From positions 1-39,613 of the forward strand of contig NZ_JARFYN010000061.1 of the NCBI RefSeq assembly GCF_030272695.1: a stretch of DNA of 39,613 bases, read 5' to 3'. This document shows, piece by piece, positions 1 to 8,557 of this stretch. The notes under the pieces were generated by a model that was not told the origin of the DNA, made no database searches, and was given only the letters and a program-made list of their open reading frames with translations. Each line of letters begins with the position of its first letter. The first letter of the stretch is position 1. The DNA comes from Martinezella calliandrae. Lineage in GTDB: Bacteria > Pseudomonadota > Alphaproteobacteria > Rhizobiales > Rhizobiaceae. A program made the translations under genes and the position numbers.

Positions 1-115
1 TTAAGCGTGGGGCTCGGCTCCGGCCTATCCAGAGCAACCCCCGAATTCAGCTTACCGCGGGGGCGGGCCACCTTCATCCCAGGAACATACGGTCTAGCTA
101 TCTGGAGCTTGGATC

Positions 116-751
116 ATGGATGATTCTGAGATTAACAGAAGTTTGCCTACAAACACCCGTCGAAACTTGTTGTCTCTCGTAACGACATTCCTTGCGGCAC
201 AGAAAACGCACAAGAATGTTCTCTTTGGACTGACCGAAGGCAGTGGCGACGACGCGACGATTACGACTTGGGAGCGCTGGCACGACGCGCGAGAGCATGA
301 AAACCAACTGAGTCGCCGGCAGCAACTTCTGGAAAATAAGCTGTTGCAGACGGTTGGCGGGTTTCCGCGCGTTGAACTGATTGTTCCGTCCCGTCCCGCC
401 CCCATCTTCGCCGCGACAACGGACGAGATTGATCGATTGCTGCCAGGGTTCGAGATGGAGGAGGCCCGCAGCACCGCAAAAATGGAACTGGCGCGGATTC
501 GAAATGCATGGGACGCAGCAGATTCCGACCTGGGTTACAGCGCGGCCTGCGCCGCGGAGAATAAAGCTAGCGGTCACGCATTGGATTTGGCTGAGGCACT
601 TTGGCAAATACCGGCATTGTCGATTCCCGACGTATTGGCGAAATTGCATTGCCTGATTGAGATGGAAGAACCGGGTGCTAGCCTTAGGGAAACCCCTTGG
701 CCCGAATTGCGTTCAATTCTTTTCGATCTTCTGCATTTGGCCAAGCGCTGA
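116..751 (+). CDS. Hypothetical protein, 211 residues
   Basis: I do not recognise this family. The protein is soluble, with no signal peptide or membrane segment, and is rich in Glu, Arg and Leu. It looks mostly helical: the stretch around residues 55-75 is charged and may form a coiled coil, and residues 140-180 again read as helices. An ATG start is preceded by GGAG eight bases upstream, which supports translation. It stands alone: the next gene on the same strand starts 340 bases later. Long frames on the opposite strand overlap it, but they have no ribosome site or recognisable content. Moderately sure that it is a real gene; function unknown. Confidence 0.55.
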   Translation: MDDSEINRSLPTNTRRNLLSLVTTFLAAQKTHKNVLFGLTEGSGDDATITTWERWHDAREHENQLSRRQQLLENKLLQTVGGFPRVELIVPSRPAPIFAATTDEIDRLLPGFEMEEARSTAKMELARIRNAWDAADSDLGYSAACAAENKASGHALDLAEALWQIPALSIPDVLAKLHCLIEMEEPGASLRETPWPELRSILFDLLHLAKR

Positions 752-1093
752 CGGGGAGAAGAGCGGCTGGCGGCTTTCCCTTCGCGATGTCAAAATAAAT
801 CGGCGCGCGCCGCCGGCACCGGCGCGACGGGTCCAAGCGGGAAGTCTGGTCCCGATGGGATCGGTCACAACCCGTGGCAACTAGACAGAAAGCAGCGGGG
901 ATTCCGTCTCATTGGCCGTCCTTGATGAGGTTCAGTTCCATATCGGCAGCCCGGGCCAAGAATGGTGATAACTGCACGTTCGAGCCGACGGGGCTTAATT
1001 AGAGCGGCCACTATTAGTGTCCTGTTAACCAACTTGGTTTAAAAAATCTTAATCGAGAGGCCTGCCCCTCCTAATTCTTGCGAATAGTCGGTA
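752..1093. other. Intergenic stretch before the ftsI-like gene
   Basis: No gene is supported here. The last 80 bases become AT-rich and hold the 13-base palindrome AACCAACTTGGTT (1027-1039) inside TTAACC...GGTTTAA. TTAACC-type half sites are used by the alphaproteobacterial cell-cycle regulator CtrA, so this could be an operator, but the canonical TTAA-N7-TTAA spacing is absent. The promoter of the downstream transpeptidase gene is most likely here. Confidence 0.35.
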
Positions 1094-2818
1094 ATGTCGA
1101 TCATCCACGCCCTTAGCGCAAATAGCGGTCGCCTTATCAGGATCACCTTTGGCCCGGGTTCACGCCAGCGGCCGCCGGCGCGCGTTGCGGGTCAGGCTAA
1201 GCTTGCAAGAGCCCGCATCCTAATGCTGGCCGGCGGACTGGTCGTTTGCTATGTGGCGATCGTCGCCAAGCTTATCTATTTCGACCTAGAACCTAGGACC
1301 GATACGTCCTCGATCCCGCCGGACCGCGTGAGCGCGGCACGCCCGGATATCGTTGACCGGAACGGTGAATTGCTGGCGACGGACGTCCGCACCGTATCGA
1401 TGTTCGCCGAGCCTAATCGTGTGGTCGATCCGGACGAAGCGGTTGAGCAAATCGCCTCCATATTTCCGGATATCGACCGCAAATCTCTCTATAAGAAGCT
1501 TGCCGACCGCCGTTCGCACTTTGCCTGGCTGCGCCGGCAGCTGACGCCGAAGGAACAGAGCCAAATCCTCGCGCTCGGCATTCCGGCAATCGGATTTCGG
1601 CCGGAGGTCAAACGCTTCTATCCGGGTGGGCGCACCGCCGCCCATATTCTCGGCTATGTCGATATCGACAATCATGGCGTCGCCGGCATGGAGAAATACC
1701 TCGACACGCAAGGCCTGTCGGATCTCGCTTCCACAGGCCTGACGAGCCGCGACTCGCTGCAGCCAGTGCGACTTTCGATCGACCTTCGCGTTCAAAACGT
1801 GGTGCACGATGTCGTCACCAATGCACTCGACCTCTATAAGGGCAAGGCCGCCGGTGCCGTCGTTCTGGATATCCATACCGGTGAGGTGCTTGCGATGGCT
1901 TCCGCGCCCGATTTCGACCCGAACGATCCGCAGGCGACCGGTAGCGATGGCTGGCTCAATCGCATGTCGAACGGCACATTCGAAATGGGCTCGACCTTCA
2001 AGACCTTCTCGATGGCGATGGCCTTTGATGTTGGCGCGGTAAAGATGACCGACACGTTCGATGCATCCGCCCCGCTCCATTACGGCGGCTTCACCATCCA
2101 TGACGATCATGACGTGCCGCGTCGCTTTCTGACGGTGCCGGAAATTTTCCGCTATTCTTCCAACATTGGCACGGCCAGGCTAATGGACCGTGTCGGCATG
2201 GAAAACCAAAAGGCCTATCTCACTCGTTTCGGCCTTTTGACCAAGCTGCAGACCGAACTGCCGGAAGTCAAAATGCCCACCCAGCCTCGTGTCTGGAAGA
2301 AGATCAACTCGATTACGATTTCCTTCGGCCATGGCGTCGCCACCACTCCACTGCAGACGGCAGTTGCAGGTGCGGCGCTTATGGATGGCGGCGAATTGAT
2401 CGAGCCGACATTCCTGCCGCGCACGCGAGAAGAAGCAGAAAAGGTGGAAACGCCGATCGTCAAACCGGGCACCAGCGATATCATCCGCTCGCTCTTCAAA
2501 CTCAACGGCGAGGAAGGCTCGGGCAAACCGGCCAACGTTCCCGGCTATCATGTCGGCGGCAAGACAGGCACCGCCAACAAGGTCATCCACGGCGCCTATT
2601 CCCACAAGCTGAGTTTCAACTCCTTCCTTGGCGCCTTCCCGATAGAACATCCGCAATACGTCGTGCTTGCCTTCGTGGACCAACCGCTGACCGGCGAGCA
2701 CAATTTGACCTTCGCCACCAACACGGCTGCGCCTATGGTGCGCGACATCATCAAGCAGGGAGCGCCGATGCTTGGTGTCAAGCCGGACTTCGGAACGAAC
2801 CTCATTGCATCCTATTGA
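1094..2818 (+). CDS. ftsI: FtsI-type peptidoglycan D,D-transpeptidase (class B PBP)
   Basis: This is a class B penicillin-binding protein that cross-links septal peptidoglycan in the periplasm. A short cytoplasmic N-terminus and one membrane anchor (about residues 42-62) are followed by a dimerisation domain (about 75-220) and a transpeptidase domain. All three active-site motifs are present: STFK at 300-303 with Ser300 as nucleophile, SSN at 355-357 and KTG at 490-492. The 574-residue length fits rhizobial FtsI. The usual division-cluster neighbours (mraZ, mraW, ftsL, murE) are absent, so this is either an additional copy outside the dcw cluster or a relocated gene. The start at 1094 is chosen because the anchor directly follows a short basic leader; the ribosome site is weak. 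Sure of the family, less sure that it is the main cell-division FtsI. Confidence 0.88.
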   Translation: MSIIHALSANSGRLIRITFGPGSRQRPPARVAGQAKLARARILMLAGGLVVCYVAIVAKLIYFDLEPRTDTSSIPPDRVSAARPDIVDRNGELLATDVRTVSMFAEPNRVVDPDEAVEQIASIFPDIDRKSLYKKLADRRSHFAWLRRQLTPKEQSQILALGIPAIGFRPEVKRFYPGGRTAAHILGYVDIDNHGVAGMEKYLDTQGLSDLASTGLTSRDSLQPVRLSIDLRVQNVVHDVVTNALDLYKGKAAGAVVLDIHTGEVLAMASAPDFDPNDPQATGSDGWLNRMSNGTFEMGSTFKTFSMAMAFDVGAVKMTDTFDASAPLHYGGFTIHDDHDVPRRFLTVPEIFRYSSNIGTARLMDRVGMENQKAYLTRFGLLTKLQTELPEVKMPTQPRVWKKINSITISFGHGVATTPLQTAVAGAALMDGGELIEPTFLPRTREEAEKVETPIVKPGTSDIIRSLFKLNGEEGSGKPANVPGYHVGGKTGTANKVIHGAYSHKLSFNSFLGAFPIEHPQYVVLAFVDQPLTGEHNLTFATNTAAPMVRDIIKQGAPMLGVKPDFGTNLIASY

Positions 2819-2848
2819 GAGGCCGCGGCATTGGCTTGCCGCAGCCTC
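2819..2848 (+). terminator. Hairpin after the ftsI-like gene
   Basis: GAGGCCGCGGCA (2819-2830) and TGCCGCAGCCTC (2837-2848) pair around a six-base loop with one mismatch. The hairpin begins right at the stop codon and lies between two convergent genes, so it may stop transcription from either side. There is no following T run, so intrinsic termination is not certain. Confidence 0.5.
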
Positions 2849-2902
2849 ATCGTCAAGCATGGCATTCGACGCAGATACTATCGATCGCAGCACGCGTACT
2901 GC

Positions 2903-4204
2903 TCACCGGCTGGCCCGCTGATCAGCCATGCCGATGAAGGGATTGTGGCCAAGGGCGGCGAGTACGGCCCATGCCGTTGCCGCGATGTGCGGCAGGCGAA
3001 AGTACTTGAAATCACCAGGTGCGGAATTGGGTCCGACCTGGAGCCCGGTCGAAAGCTCGTCCTTCACCGTCGCATAAACGAGGCCGTCTGGTGCCACTTG
3101 CGCAGAGATCGTCGCGAGCAACGGCTCGGCTTCGGCCGTCCGGTCGGCAAGACGAAAGACGAGCGCGGCCTGGGCGGTGCCTTCGAGCCAGATGCCGTCG
3201 CGATCTTCGTTGAAGTCGAAGCCGCCCTCGACGCCATGATGGCGCCCCGTCCATTCGAGAACGCGTCCGGCCCTGGCGGCATAGGCCGGCACGGCAATGA
3301 GCGGCCATAATTCAGCGTCCAGACCCGACATGTTCGTATTTGGCGCATTGCTGCCGGGCATGCTGCCGATGAAAAAGCGCCCCTCATTGTCGTCCCACAT
3401 CGCGTCCAGGAACAGGCGTGCATGCTCGCCAAGTTGCTTCCAGTCGCCCTGGGGGTCGAGGCGGGCGAGCCAGCGATCGGCGGCATAAACATCGAGATTG
3501 TGTTCTGTGGACTTCCATGTCACGCGATCGGGTGCGGGTTCGTGCCCGAAAAATCCGCCGAAATAACCGGGATTTTGCGGGTCTGCCGCAGCAGTATGGA
3601 TCCATTCCATGACCTTGCCGGCAGCGTCGAGATAAGTTGGACGGCCCGTCTCTTCGTAGGCCGCAAGCAGCGCGAGCGCCGCCCAAGCGGTGCTGCCGGT
3701 CGCGCTGCCCACCTGATATCCATCCTCCTCCCAGGAGTTGGTGGTGGAATTCCAATAGCCGGGCAGCAACATGCCCTCTTTGCCGGGAACAACGGGGCCA
3801 GAGCGGTAGCCATTGCGCAGCCGACCGTCGTGATAATATCGATCCGTCTTCAGCGCAAGCACGAGCGCGTCCGCAATACGACTGGCTTCGGCCTTTCTGC
3901 CGCAGGCATAGAGGGCTATCGCCGCAACAGCGTTGTCGTAGGTGAATCCGGTGTTTTCAAGTGTGGGATGTAGCCGTGAACCGCCATTGGCGGGCTCGAA
4001 GCTTCGGAAGATGAAGGGTTGCGCCGGATCGCCACTCATGCGTGAGATCAGCCCATCGCAAAGCCTTGAGGCGAGCTGCGCCTCGCGCTCTCCGCTTGCC
4101 GCCGCGGCACCGTTGACCGAGAAAAGGATAGTCGCGACAACGGCCAAGAAGGTCCCGAACAGATCAGGCATGGCCTTCTTTGTGGCGCGGCACAAAAGAT
4201 GCAT
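2903..4204 (-). CDS. Secreted six-hairpin glycosidase-like protein, third gene of the beta-glucan operon
   Basis: This is an exported protein of 433 residues. A basic N-terminus, a hydrophobic segment (about 14-33) and an Ala-rich cleavage site near residue 37 form a signal peptide. The body shows repeated helical hairpins with aromatic motifs (TYDNAVAAIAL, GSTAWAALALLAAY, EGTAQAAL), typical of the six-hairpin (alpha/alpha) glycosidase superfamily that includes endoglucanases and lyases. I cannot assign a numbered glycoside hydrolase family, and it is not an obvious GH8 BcsZ. It starts 18 bases after the stop of the bgsA-like gene, with AGAAGGGG as ribosome site, so it is co-transcribed. By analogy with endoglucanases in cellulose operons, it may trim or release the glucan made by the neighbouring synthase. 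That role is inference. Confidence 0.72.
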   Translation of the reverse strand: MHLLCRATKKAMPDLFGTFLAVVATILFSVNGAAAASGEREAQLASRLCDGLISRMSGDPAQPFIFRSFEPANGGSRLHPTLENTGFTYDNAVAAIALYACGRKAEASRIADALVLALKTDRYYHDGRLRNGYRSGPVVPGKEGMLLPGYWNSTTNSWEEDGYQVGSATGSTAWAALALLAAYEETGRPTYLDAAGKVMEWIHTAAADPQNPGYFGGFFGHEPAPDRVTWKSTEHNLDVYAADRWLARLDPQGDWKQLGEHARLFLDAMWDDNEGRFFIGSMPGSNAPNTNMSGLDAELWPLIAVPAYAARAGRVLEWTGRHHGVEGGFDFNEDRDGIWLEGTAQAALVFRLADRTAEAEPLLATISAQVAPDGLVYATVKDELSTGLQVGPNSAPGDFKYFRLPHIAATAWAVLAALGHNPFIGMADQRASR

Positions 4205-4222
4205 TTCAGCCCCTTCTCTTCA

Positions 4223-6187
4223 TCAAGACAAAGCGCGCGACAGGAGCATCCGCATCGATTTGGCAAGATCGCCCTTTTCGGCCACGTTGCCGGGTGCGGT
4301 TCTAAACAGCAGCCGCAAGATCGCATCGTGTTGCTCCGGTGTCGGAAATAGCAAAAACGGCGTGGCCGACGACGCGGGACTGGCGCCTGCCGAAACCCAG
4401 CCGACTTCGGGAATGAACAAGGCCTCGTCTTCAGAACCCACCGGGGCCAATCGACCAATCGCGGCGCCTTCCGTGGACAAGGCTGTTATCGTCACATCGG
4501 CAATCATTCCGCCCGCCTTGTGTTTGGCGTCGAGACTGATGTCGATGGGCTCTTCCTGGCCGAAGCGTGGCAATTCGATGCAGCAAAGCAGGCTGGTGAA
4601 AGCGATCACCATCGCAACCGCCGACCAGACGAGATTGAGGCACTCGCGCCCCGAAAATTCTACGGGCGCATCCCAGCCGTAAACCACCCGGATGACGGAG
4701 AGCGCCGACATCGCCGCGACGAAGCCGAAGAACAGCGCGGTCGGCCGGTGGACCCTGATCGCGGACCTGTCTCCACCCTTTTCCGTCACCTTGAAGGGCC
4801 GGCCGAACGGCTTGCGGATCGCCTGGAGAAGGGTGATCGTGATCGGCACGGCCGTCAGGGCGTGGGTGACCTCGGTGAAGAGCGGTAGCGTGCGCCTTTC
4901 GGAGATCCACGTCGAATAGGCCCAGAACAGGAAAAGCGAGCTGAGGCCATATTTCATGAAGAGCAACTCATCGGCCTGCAGCGCGGGTATGCCGGTCAGC
5001 CAATAGATGGAAGGCGCCAGTAAGAGGCAGAGAATGAACGGCTTGGACAGCCAGCAAAACAGTCCGTGCAAGTAATGAAGCCGCTGGGTGAGCGTGAAAT
5101 TGCCGCGCCAGAGCGGTCCATCGCGTAGGAGCCCGATCTGGATGGTGCCAAGACACCAGCGGGTCCTTTGTGTGATGTATTCGGGAATGCCTTCGGCCGA
5201 CAGCCCGACGCTCAGCTTCTCATTGAGCCAGCGGGTTATATAACCGCGCTCCATCAGCCGATAGGTCAGCAGCATGTCTTCGGAGAGCGCTTCATGCGGA
5301 AAGCCGCCGATTTCGTTGACCGCCGCCCGGCGGACGACGAAGCTCGTTCCCACGCAAAATGCACATCCGGCCGCATCCTTTGCCGGTTGGAACGTATCGA
5401 AGAAGACCCTTTGGTCATCGACGAAAGAGTGGCGGATACCAAGATTGTGCTGAATGGGATCGCTGTTGAAGTAAAATTGCGGTGTCTGGACGACAGCGAC
5501 CTTGCCGTCGCCAAAGAGGCCAATGACGCGATTGAGGAAGTTTGCCTGAGGGGCGAAATCGGCATCGAGAATCATGATGAAATCGGAGACGTCGGCGAGC
5601 ATGTTGGTGTGACGCAGTGCGTTGTTGAGGTTGCCGGCCTTGGCGTGCTTGTTATCTGGGCGGGTCAGGTAGTTGACCCCGATGCGTTCACAATATTGGC
5701 GAACCTCCGGCCGGCGCGTGTCGTCGCAGACAAAGACCCGAAGCCGGCGATAGTCCATCGCCTGAGCCGCGATGACGGATTTTTCCAGGATGTTCAGCGG
5801 TTCATTGTATGTGCAAATGAACACATCGACGGAGGGAGGGTTTATCGCCGCCGTCAGCTCCTGCTCGCTGCGGTCGGCCTGCTGAGCCCAATCCGTCCTC
5901 CGCAACAAAATCAGCACCGAGCCCATGGCATAAACGACGGACACGGCTTCGAAGAAGAAATAGATGTAGTTCCAGATCGTCTCCGCCGAAAACTCGAAGG
6001 GCGGCAGCGTGTCGAGCGCCCGCCATGAAATGTAGAGCCCGAGCGACAAAAGCATGAGTAGGCTGAAGGCTGCCCGCTCGAACACCCGCTTCGGATCGCC
6101 GAGCATTGCGAAAAGGAGCGCGCAGATGGCGATAAGAAGGTCGAAGCCAAGCACACTGGAGATGTCGTCGGTCGAACTGAAGAACAT
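4223..6187 (-). CDS. bgsA: BgsA-like GT2 mixed-linkage beta-glucan synthase
   Basis: This is a processive inner-membrane glycosyltransferase of family 2 that polymerises glucose from UDP-glucose and moves the chain across the membrane. Counting from the ATG at 6187 (654 residues), membrane helices lie at about 10-55 and 72-95. The catalytic domain follows with DD at 155-156, DAD at 208-210, SED at 302-304 and QRTRW at 340-344, the D,D,D,QxxRW signature of cellulose and curdlan synthases. Further membrane helices follow, then a cytosolic tail from about 550 with an ALSTEG stretch resembling a PilZ barrel but without the RxxxR motif. S. meliloti BgsA has the same architecture and is reported to be activated by c-di-GMP through its C-terminus. 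The start at 6187 has AAGGAAGGG just upstream; an upstream in-frame start is less likely. A related beta-glucan product cannot be excluded. Confidence 0.82.
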   Translation of the reverse strand: MFFSSTDDISSVLGFDLLIAICALLFAMLGDPKRVFERAAFSLLMLLSLGLYISWRALDTLPPFEFSAETIWNYIYFFFEAVSVVYAMGSVLILLRRTDWAQQADRSEQELTAAINPPSVDVFICTYNEPLNILEKSVIAAQAMDYRRLRVFVCDDTRRPEVRQYCERIGVNYLTRPDNKHAKAGNLNNALRHTNMLADVSDFIMILDADFAPQANFLNRVIGLFGDGKVAVVQTPQFYFNSDPIQHNLGIRHSFVDDQRVFFDTFQPAKDAAGCAFCVGTSFVVRRAAVNEIGGFPHEALSEDMLLTYRLMERGYITRWLNEKLSVGLSAEGIPEYITQRTRWCLGTIQIGLLRDGPLWRGNFTLTQRLHYLHGLFCWLSKPFILCLLLAPSIYWLTGIPALQADELLFMKYGLSSLFLFWAYSTWISERRTLPLFTEVTHALTAVPITITLLQAIRKPFGRPFKVTEKGGDRSAIRVHRPTALFFGFVAAMSALSVIRVVYGWDAPVEFSGRECLNLVWSAVAMVIAFTSLLCCIELPRFGQEEPIDISLDAKHKAGGMIADVTITALSTEGAAIGRLAPVGSEDEALFIPEVGWVSAGASPASSATPFLLFPTPEQHDAILRLLFRTAPGNVAEKGDLAKSMRMLLSRALS

Positions 6188-6234
6188 GATCCCTTCCTTA
6201 GTTACTTGGTCGCGACGACCAGCCCTGTTGCGCT

Positions 6235-6269
6235 GCCATGCGCCTTTGCGGTTTTCGACGGCGCATGGC
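6235..6269 (-). promoter_or_regulatory. Perfect 10-bp inverted repeat in the bgsB-bgsA spacer
   Basis: GCCATGCGCC (6235-6244) and GGCGCATGGC (6260-6269) are perfect complements around a 15-base loop. The repeat lies 47 bases upstream of the bgsA-like start within the 163-base spacer. In the transcript it would form a stable hairpin, which might adjust the BgsA to BgsB ratio by partial termination or protection from RNA decay. No T run follows. Confidence 0.45.
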
Positions 6270-6350
6270 GGACCATTGGGCAAGACCGGCGTCGGCTATG
6301 GCTTGCCCATTGATAAGCGAATGCTTTCCATTGCCGCATGATTGCTCGGG

Positions 6351-7823
6351 TCAGCTTTTCGTCGGAAGAATGCCCATCCTGTTGTTCAAGAGGTCGACGG
6401 CGTGTGCATTGGCGGGGTACGGCTGGACGGCCGGCGTCTCATCTGGGACTGAGATGTCCCGAGGGCCTTTCATGTTGCGACCGATAGTTTTCGAAGCACC
6501 GAACCGCACGGCGGATCGCTGCACAAGCCCGTTGAGCTCAGTTTCGGCAGCCGGCCACTTTGCCGTTGATGCCTGTGCAATGCCGATAATGGATGTCGAC
6601 GCCTCGCGCACATATTCCTGCGTCTTGTGCAGCCACTCCTGGGGTATTGTCACATCGACCCATGTTCCGACGGAGCAGAATTGGCTGTCGCGAAACACGG
6701 CCTGATCCGGCTCGGTCAATCGGATATAGACATAGAGTTCGCGGCGCTCCGTCGGCGGGAACGGCACGGCATAATCGAGGTCGACCCTGTCTGTCGTGCG
6801 AGGAACCAGCCGTGTGATTGTCCCGTCTTCCACGTGTGTCCAGCCGTCGGCGTTGACTTGAACCTTCGAACCGACGGCAAGCGCCTGGGCTTGCCGTTCG
6901 GAGAAAATCGCCACCACGAAAGCGTCGCGGCAGTCGAGCATCTCCGCCAGCGTGTCGCCGGCAGTTACCTCACGTCCCGATGCGGCTACCGGCTTGTAGA
7001 GCTGGCTCGTCTGGGGGATGCGAAGATCGGCGCGGGCCAACCTCTCGACCCGTTCGCCCTCGGTCGCCACCAGCGAGCTCAACTCGGCCTCTTTCGAGTG
7101 CATCGTGGCGATCTGCATCTTGATCTGCAGCAGATCAGCCTTATGGGTGCGGATCTCCTGCTGAAGATTTTGCAAAGACTGCAGGTCGGCGCCCACATAG
7201 ATGCCTTGGCGCGCAAAATCGACTTCCGCCTTAAGCTTGGCGACGGAGAGCCCGGCCGCCCCGAGCTTTGCATCTTCCAGGCGGACGGTGTCGGCAATCT
7301 CGTCCTTACTGCCAGCAGCTATTCCCTGAGCCATGAGCTTGAGCTTGCGCGCCGCTTCAGCCTTTGCAATGCGGGACGAATAGGTCACCATCTCCAAAGC
7401 GGCCTGCGCCGCCTTGAGATCGGCATCCGTCCTGACTAGCAGCGCTGCTTGCTGGCCCGACAGGTCGTTTTCGAGGTCCTTGACGCGTTGCGCATAGTCC
7501 GCGACGATGCCGTTTTTCTGCACCAGCTCGTCGCGCAGCGCCCCAAGCTGCACTTTGAGGCCGATCAGGGTGGAATTGTCTACCCGATCATTCTCCACGG
7601 TGATCTGGTCGCCGGAGACAAGCGACATGACCTTGCCGCTGATCGGCGTTGTTAAGGGCACAAGCGGCGCGTTGATGACAGCGCGGCTTGATGTCGAGGT
7701 GAAGAAGGGCGGAAATGCAGACGAGGCAAATACTGTTCCGATGACGCCAAGTACAGCATAGGATGCCAATCTAACAGAACCACCGTTGTTCTGACGACGT
7801 TTGCTTTGCAGAAAGGAAAACAT
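6351..7823 (-). CDS. bgsB: BgsB-like membrane-fusion (HlyD-type) protein of glucan export
   Basis: The start is taken at 7823 (490 residues), where AAAGGAA sits eight bases upstream; a frame extension to 7889 lacks this. One membrane anchor lies at about residues 18-40, followed by a short beta segment (VINAPLVPLTTPISGKV) like the lipoyl half of HlyD proteins. A long coiled coil follows (about 80-270), then the second lipoyl and beta-barrel part (about 290-410). This is the periplasmic adaptor fold of HlyD/EmrA. In S. meliloti the bgsBA pair encodes such an adaptor with the synthase, and both are needed to secrete mixed-linkage beta-glucan. Here it is the first gene of the operon, 163 bases before bgsA. 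The C-terminal 80 residues are polar and probably disordered. Confidence 0.8.
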   Translation of the reverse strand: MFSFLQSKRRQNNGGSVRLASYAVLGVIGTVFASSAFPPFFTSTSSRAVINAPLVPLTTPISGKVMSLVSGDQITVENDRVDNSTLIGLKVQLGALRDELVQKNGIVADYAQRVKDLENDLSGQQAALLVRTDADLKAAQAALEMVTYSSRIAKAEAARKLKLMAQGIAAGSKDEIADTVRLEDAKLGAAGLSVAKLKAEVDFARQGIYVGADLQSLQNLQQEIRTHKADLLQIKMQIATMHSKEAELSSLVATEGERVERLARADLRIPQTSQLYKPVAASGREVTAGDTLAEMLDCRDAFVVAIFSERQAQALAVGSKVQVNADGWTHVEDGTITRLVPRTTDRVDLDYAVPFPPTERRELYVYIRLTEPDQAVFRDSQFCSVGTWVDVTIPQEWLHKTQEYVREASTSIIGIAQASTAKWPAAETELNGLVQRSAVRFGASKTIGRNMKGPRDISVPDETPAVQPYPANAHAVDLLNNRMGILPTKS

Positions 7824-8557
7824 AGCTACAGTTCCTTTGATGAAGCTGCCTATATCCTTCCTCCCGAAAGAATGCATGGATCGTTGCATGATTTGTTGTG
7901 CACCGCAATATCATTAAAATTGTGCTAACGCCATGGGCGGCAAATGCCCAAGAATTGCTCAGAAGACTTTGGAAGCGGTCGTCGGAACGAGATTAAGTAT
8001 TGCCTGCTATCTGACTGTAAAGGCGGCGATCATAGTCGCCTCAGCGGGAATCCAGACAATGCACAAAAGGGAGGCATTTGCCATCACCGGCGCTGGCCGA
8101 TATCTGAACCGCCCATCATTGCTTGATGGATTGCAACTATTGCGGTCCAATTTTCGCGAAAATACTACCGAATATACTACTTATGGAACCGATAATGATC
8201 TGAAAGAGGTAGATGAAAGGCCCGATCCAACGCGGATTTGTCGCCCCTATTCCACTTTCGGCTAGTCGCACTCATCCAAACGGATGATCACGACCACGAA
8301 AGTCGGCCCCTTGCCGCCTCGGCCCGATCCTGGGTGTCGGACGCACAAAGAATTCAATGGGCGAGGCGGCTTTCGCCGCCCCCCTCTGCTCGTCTCACTT
8401 GCGAGCCGTCAAGCGGTCTTCTTGCATGCGTGGCGCTGAAAATCCTGAGCACACACATAAATATGAGTATTGCACTCTTGTTTTTTCAGTCGTCGCGTGG
8501 CTATACCCGGCTGCCCCGTTTCATGCCGCCCTTGAAGCGCACAACCAGGAACTCCTC
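7824..8557. promoter_or_regulatory. Divergent promoter region between bgsB and the FecB-type importer
   Basis: This 734-base stretch must hold the promoters of both divergent operons. No open frame in it has convincing content. Visible elements are a perfect 14-base palindrome ATTTTCGCGAAAAT at 8150-8163, and a GGCGGC-TTTC-GCCGCC hairpin near 8371-8386 that could be an attenuator in the leader of the importer. Short repeats GAGT...ACTC occur near 8466-8478. No cobalamin riboswitch core or TGA-N9-TCA iron box was found next to the importer start. Confidence 0.4.
8150..8163. promoter_or_regulatory. Perfect 14-bp palindrome, candidate operator
   Basis: ATTTTCGCGAAAAT reads the same on both strands. 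It lies about 330 bases upstream of bgsB and about 400 bases upstream of the importer, in an otherwise AT-rich segment. Its symmetry suggests a dimeric repressor or activator site, but the regulator is not evident. Confidence 0.35.

Noticed and set aside
1286..2110. Long minus-strand frame of 274 codons opposite the ftsI-like gene
   Set aside because: It is the antisense shadow of a GC-rich coding region; the plus-strand frame has all catalytic motifs.
2903..4204. Calling the third glucan-operon gene a BcsZ (GH8) endoglucanase
   Set aside because: The helical-hairpin pattern fits the superfamily, but GH8 catalytic motifs were not found.
5168..6028. Plus-strand frame of 286 codons opposite bgsA
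   Set aside because: Shadow frame caused by third-position GC bias of the true gene.
7933..8265. A 110-codon frame in the divergent promoter region
   Set aside because: No ribosome site, low-complexity content, no recognisable family; it overlaps the likely promoters.
8400..8557. A possible cobalamin or metal riboswitch before the FecB-type gene
   Set aside because: No B12-box-like core or other known riboswitch signature could be recognised in the leader; only a short GC hairpin is visible near 8371-8386.
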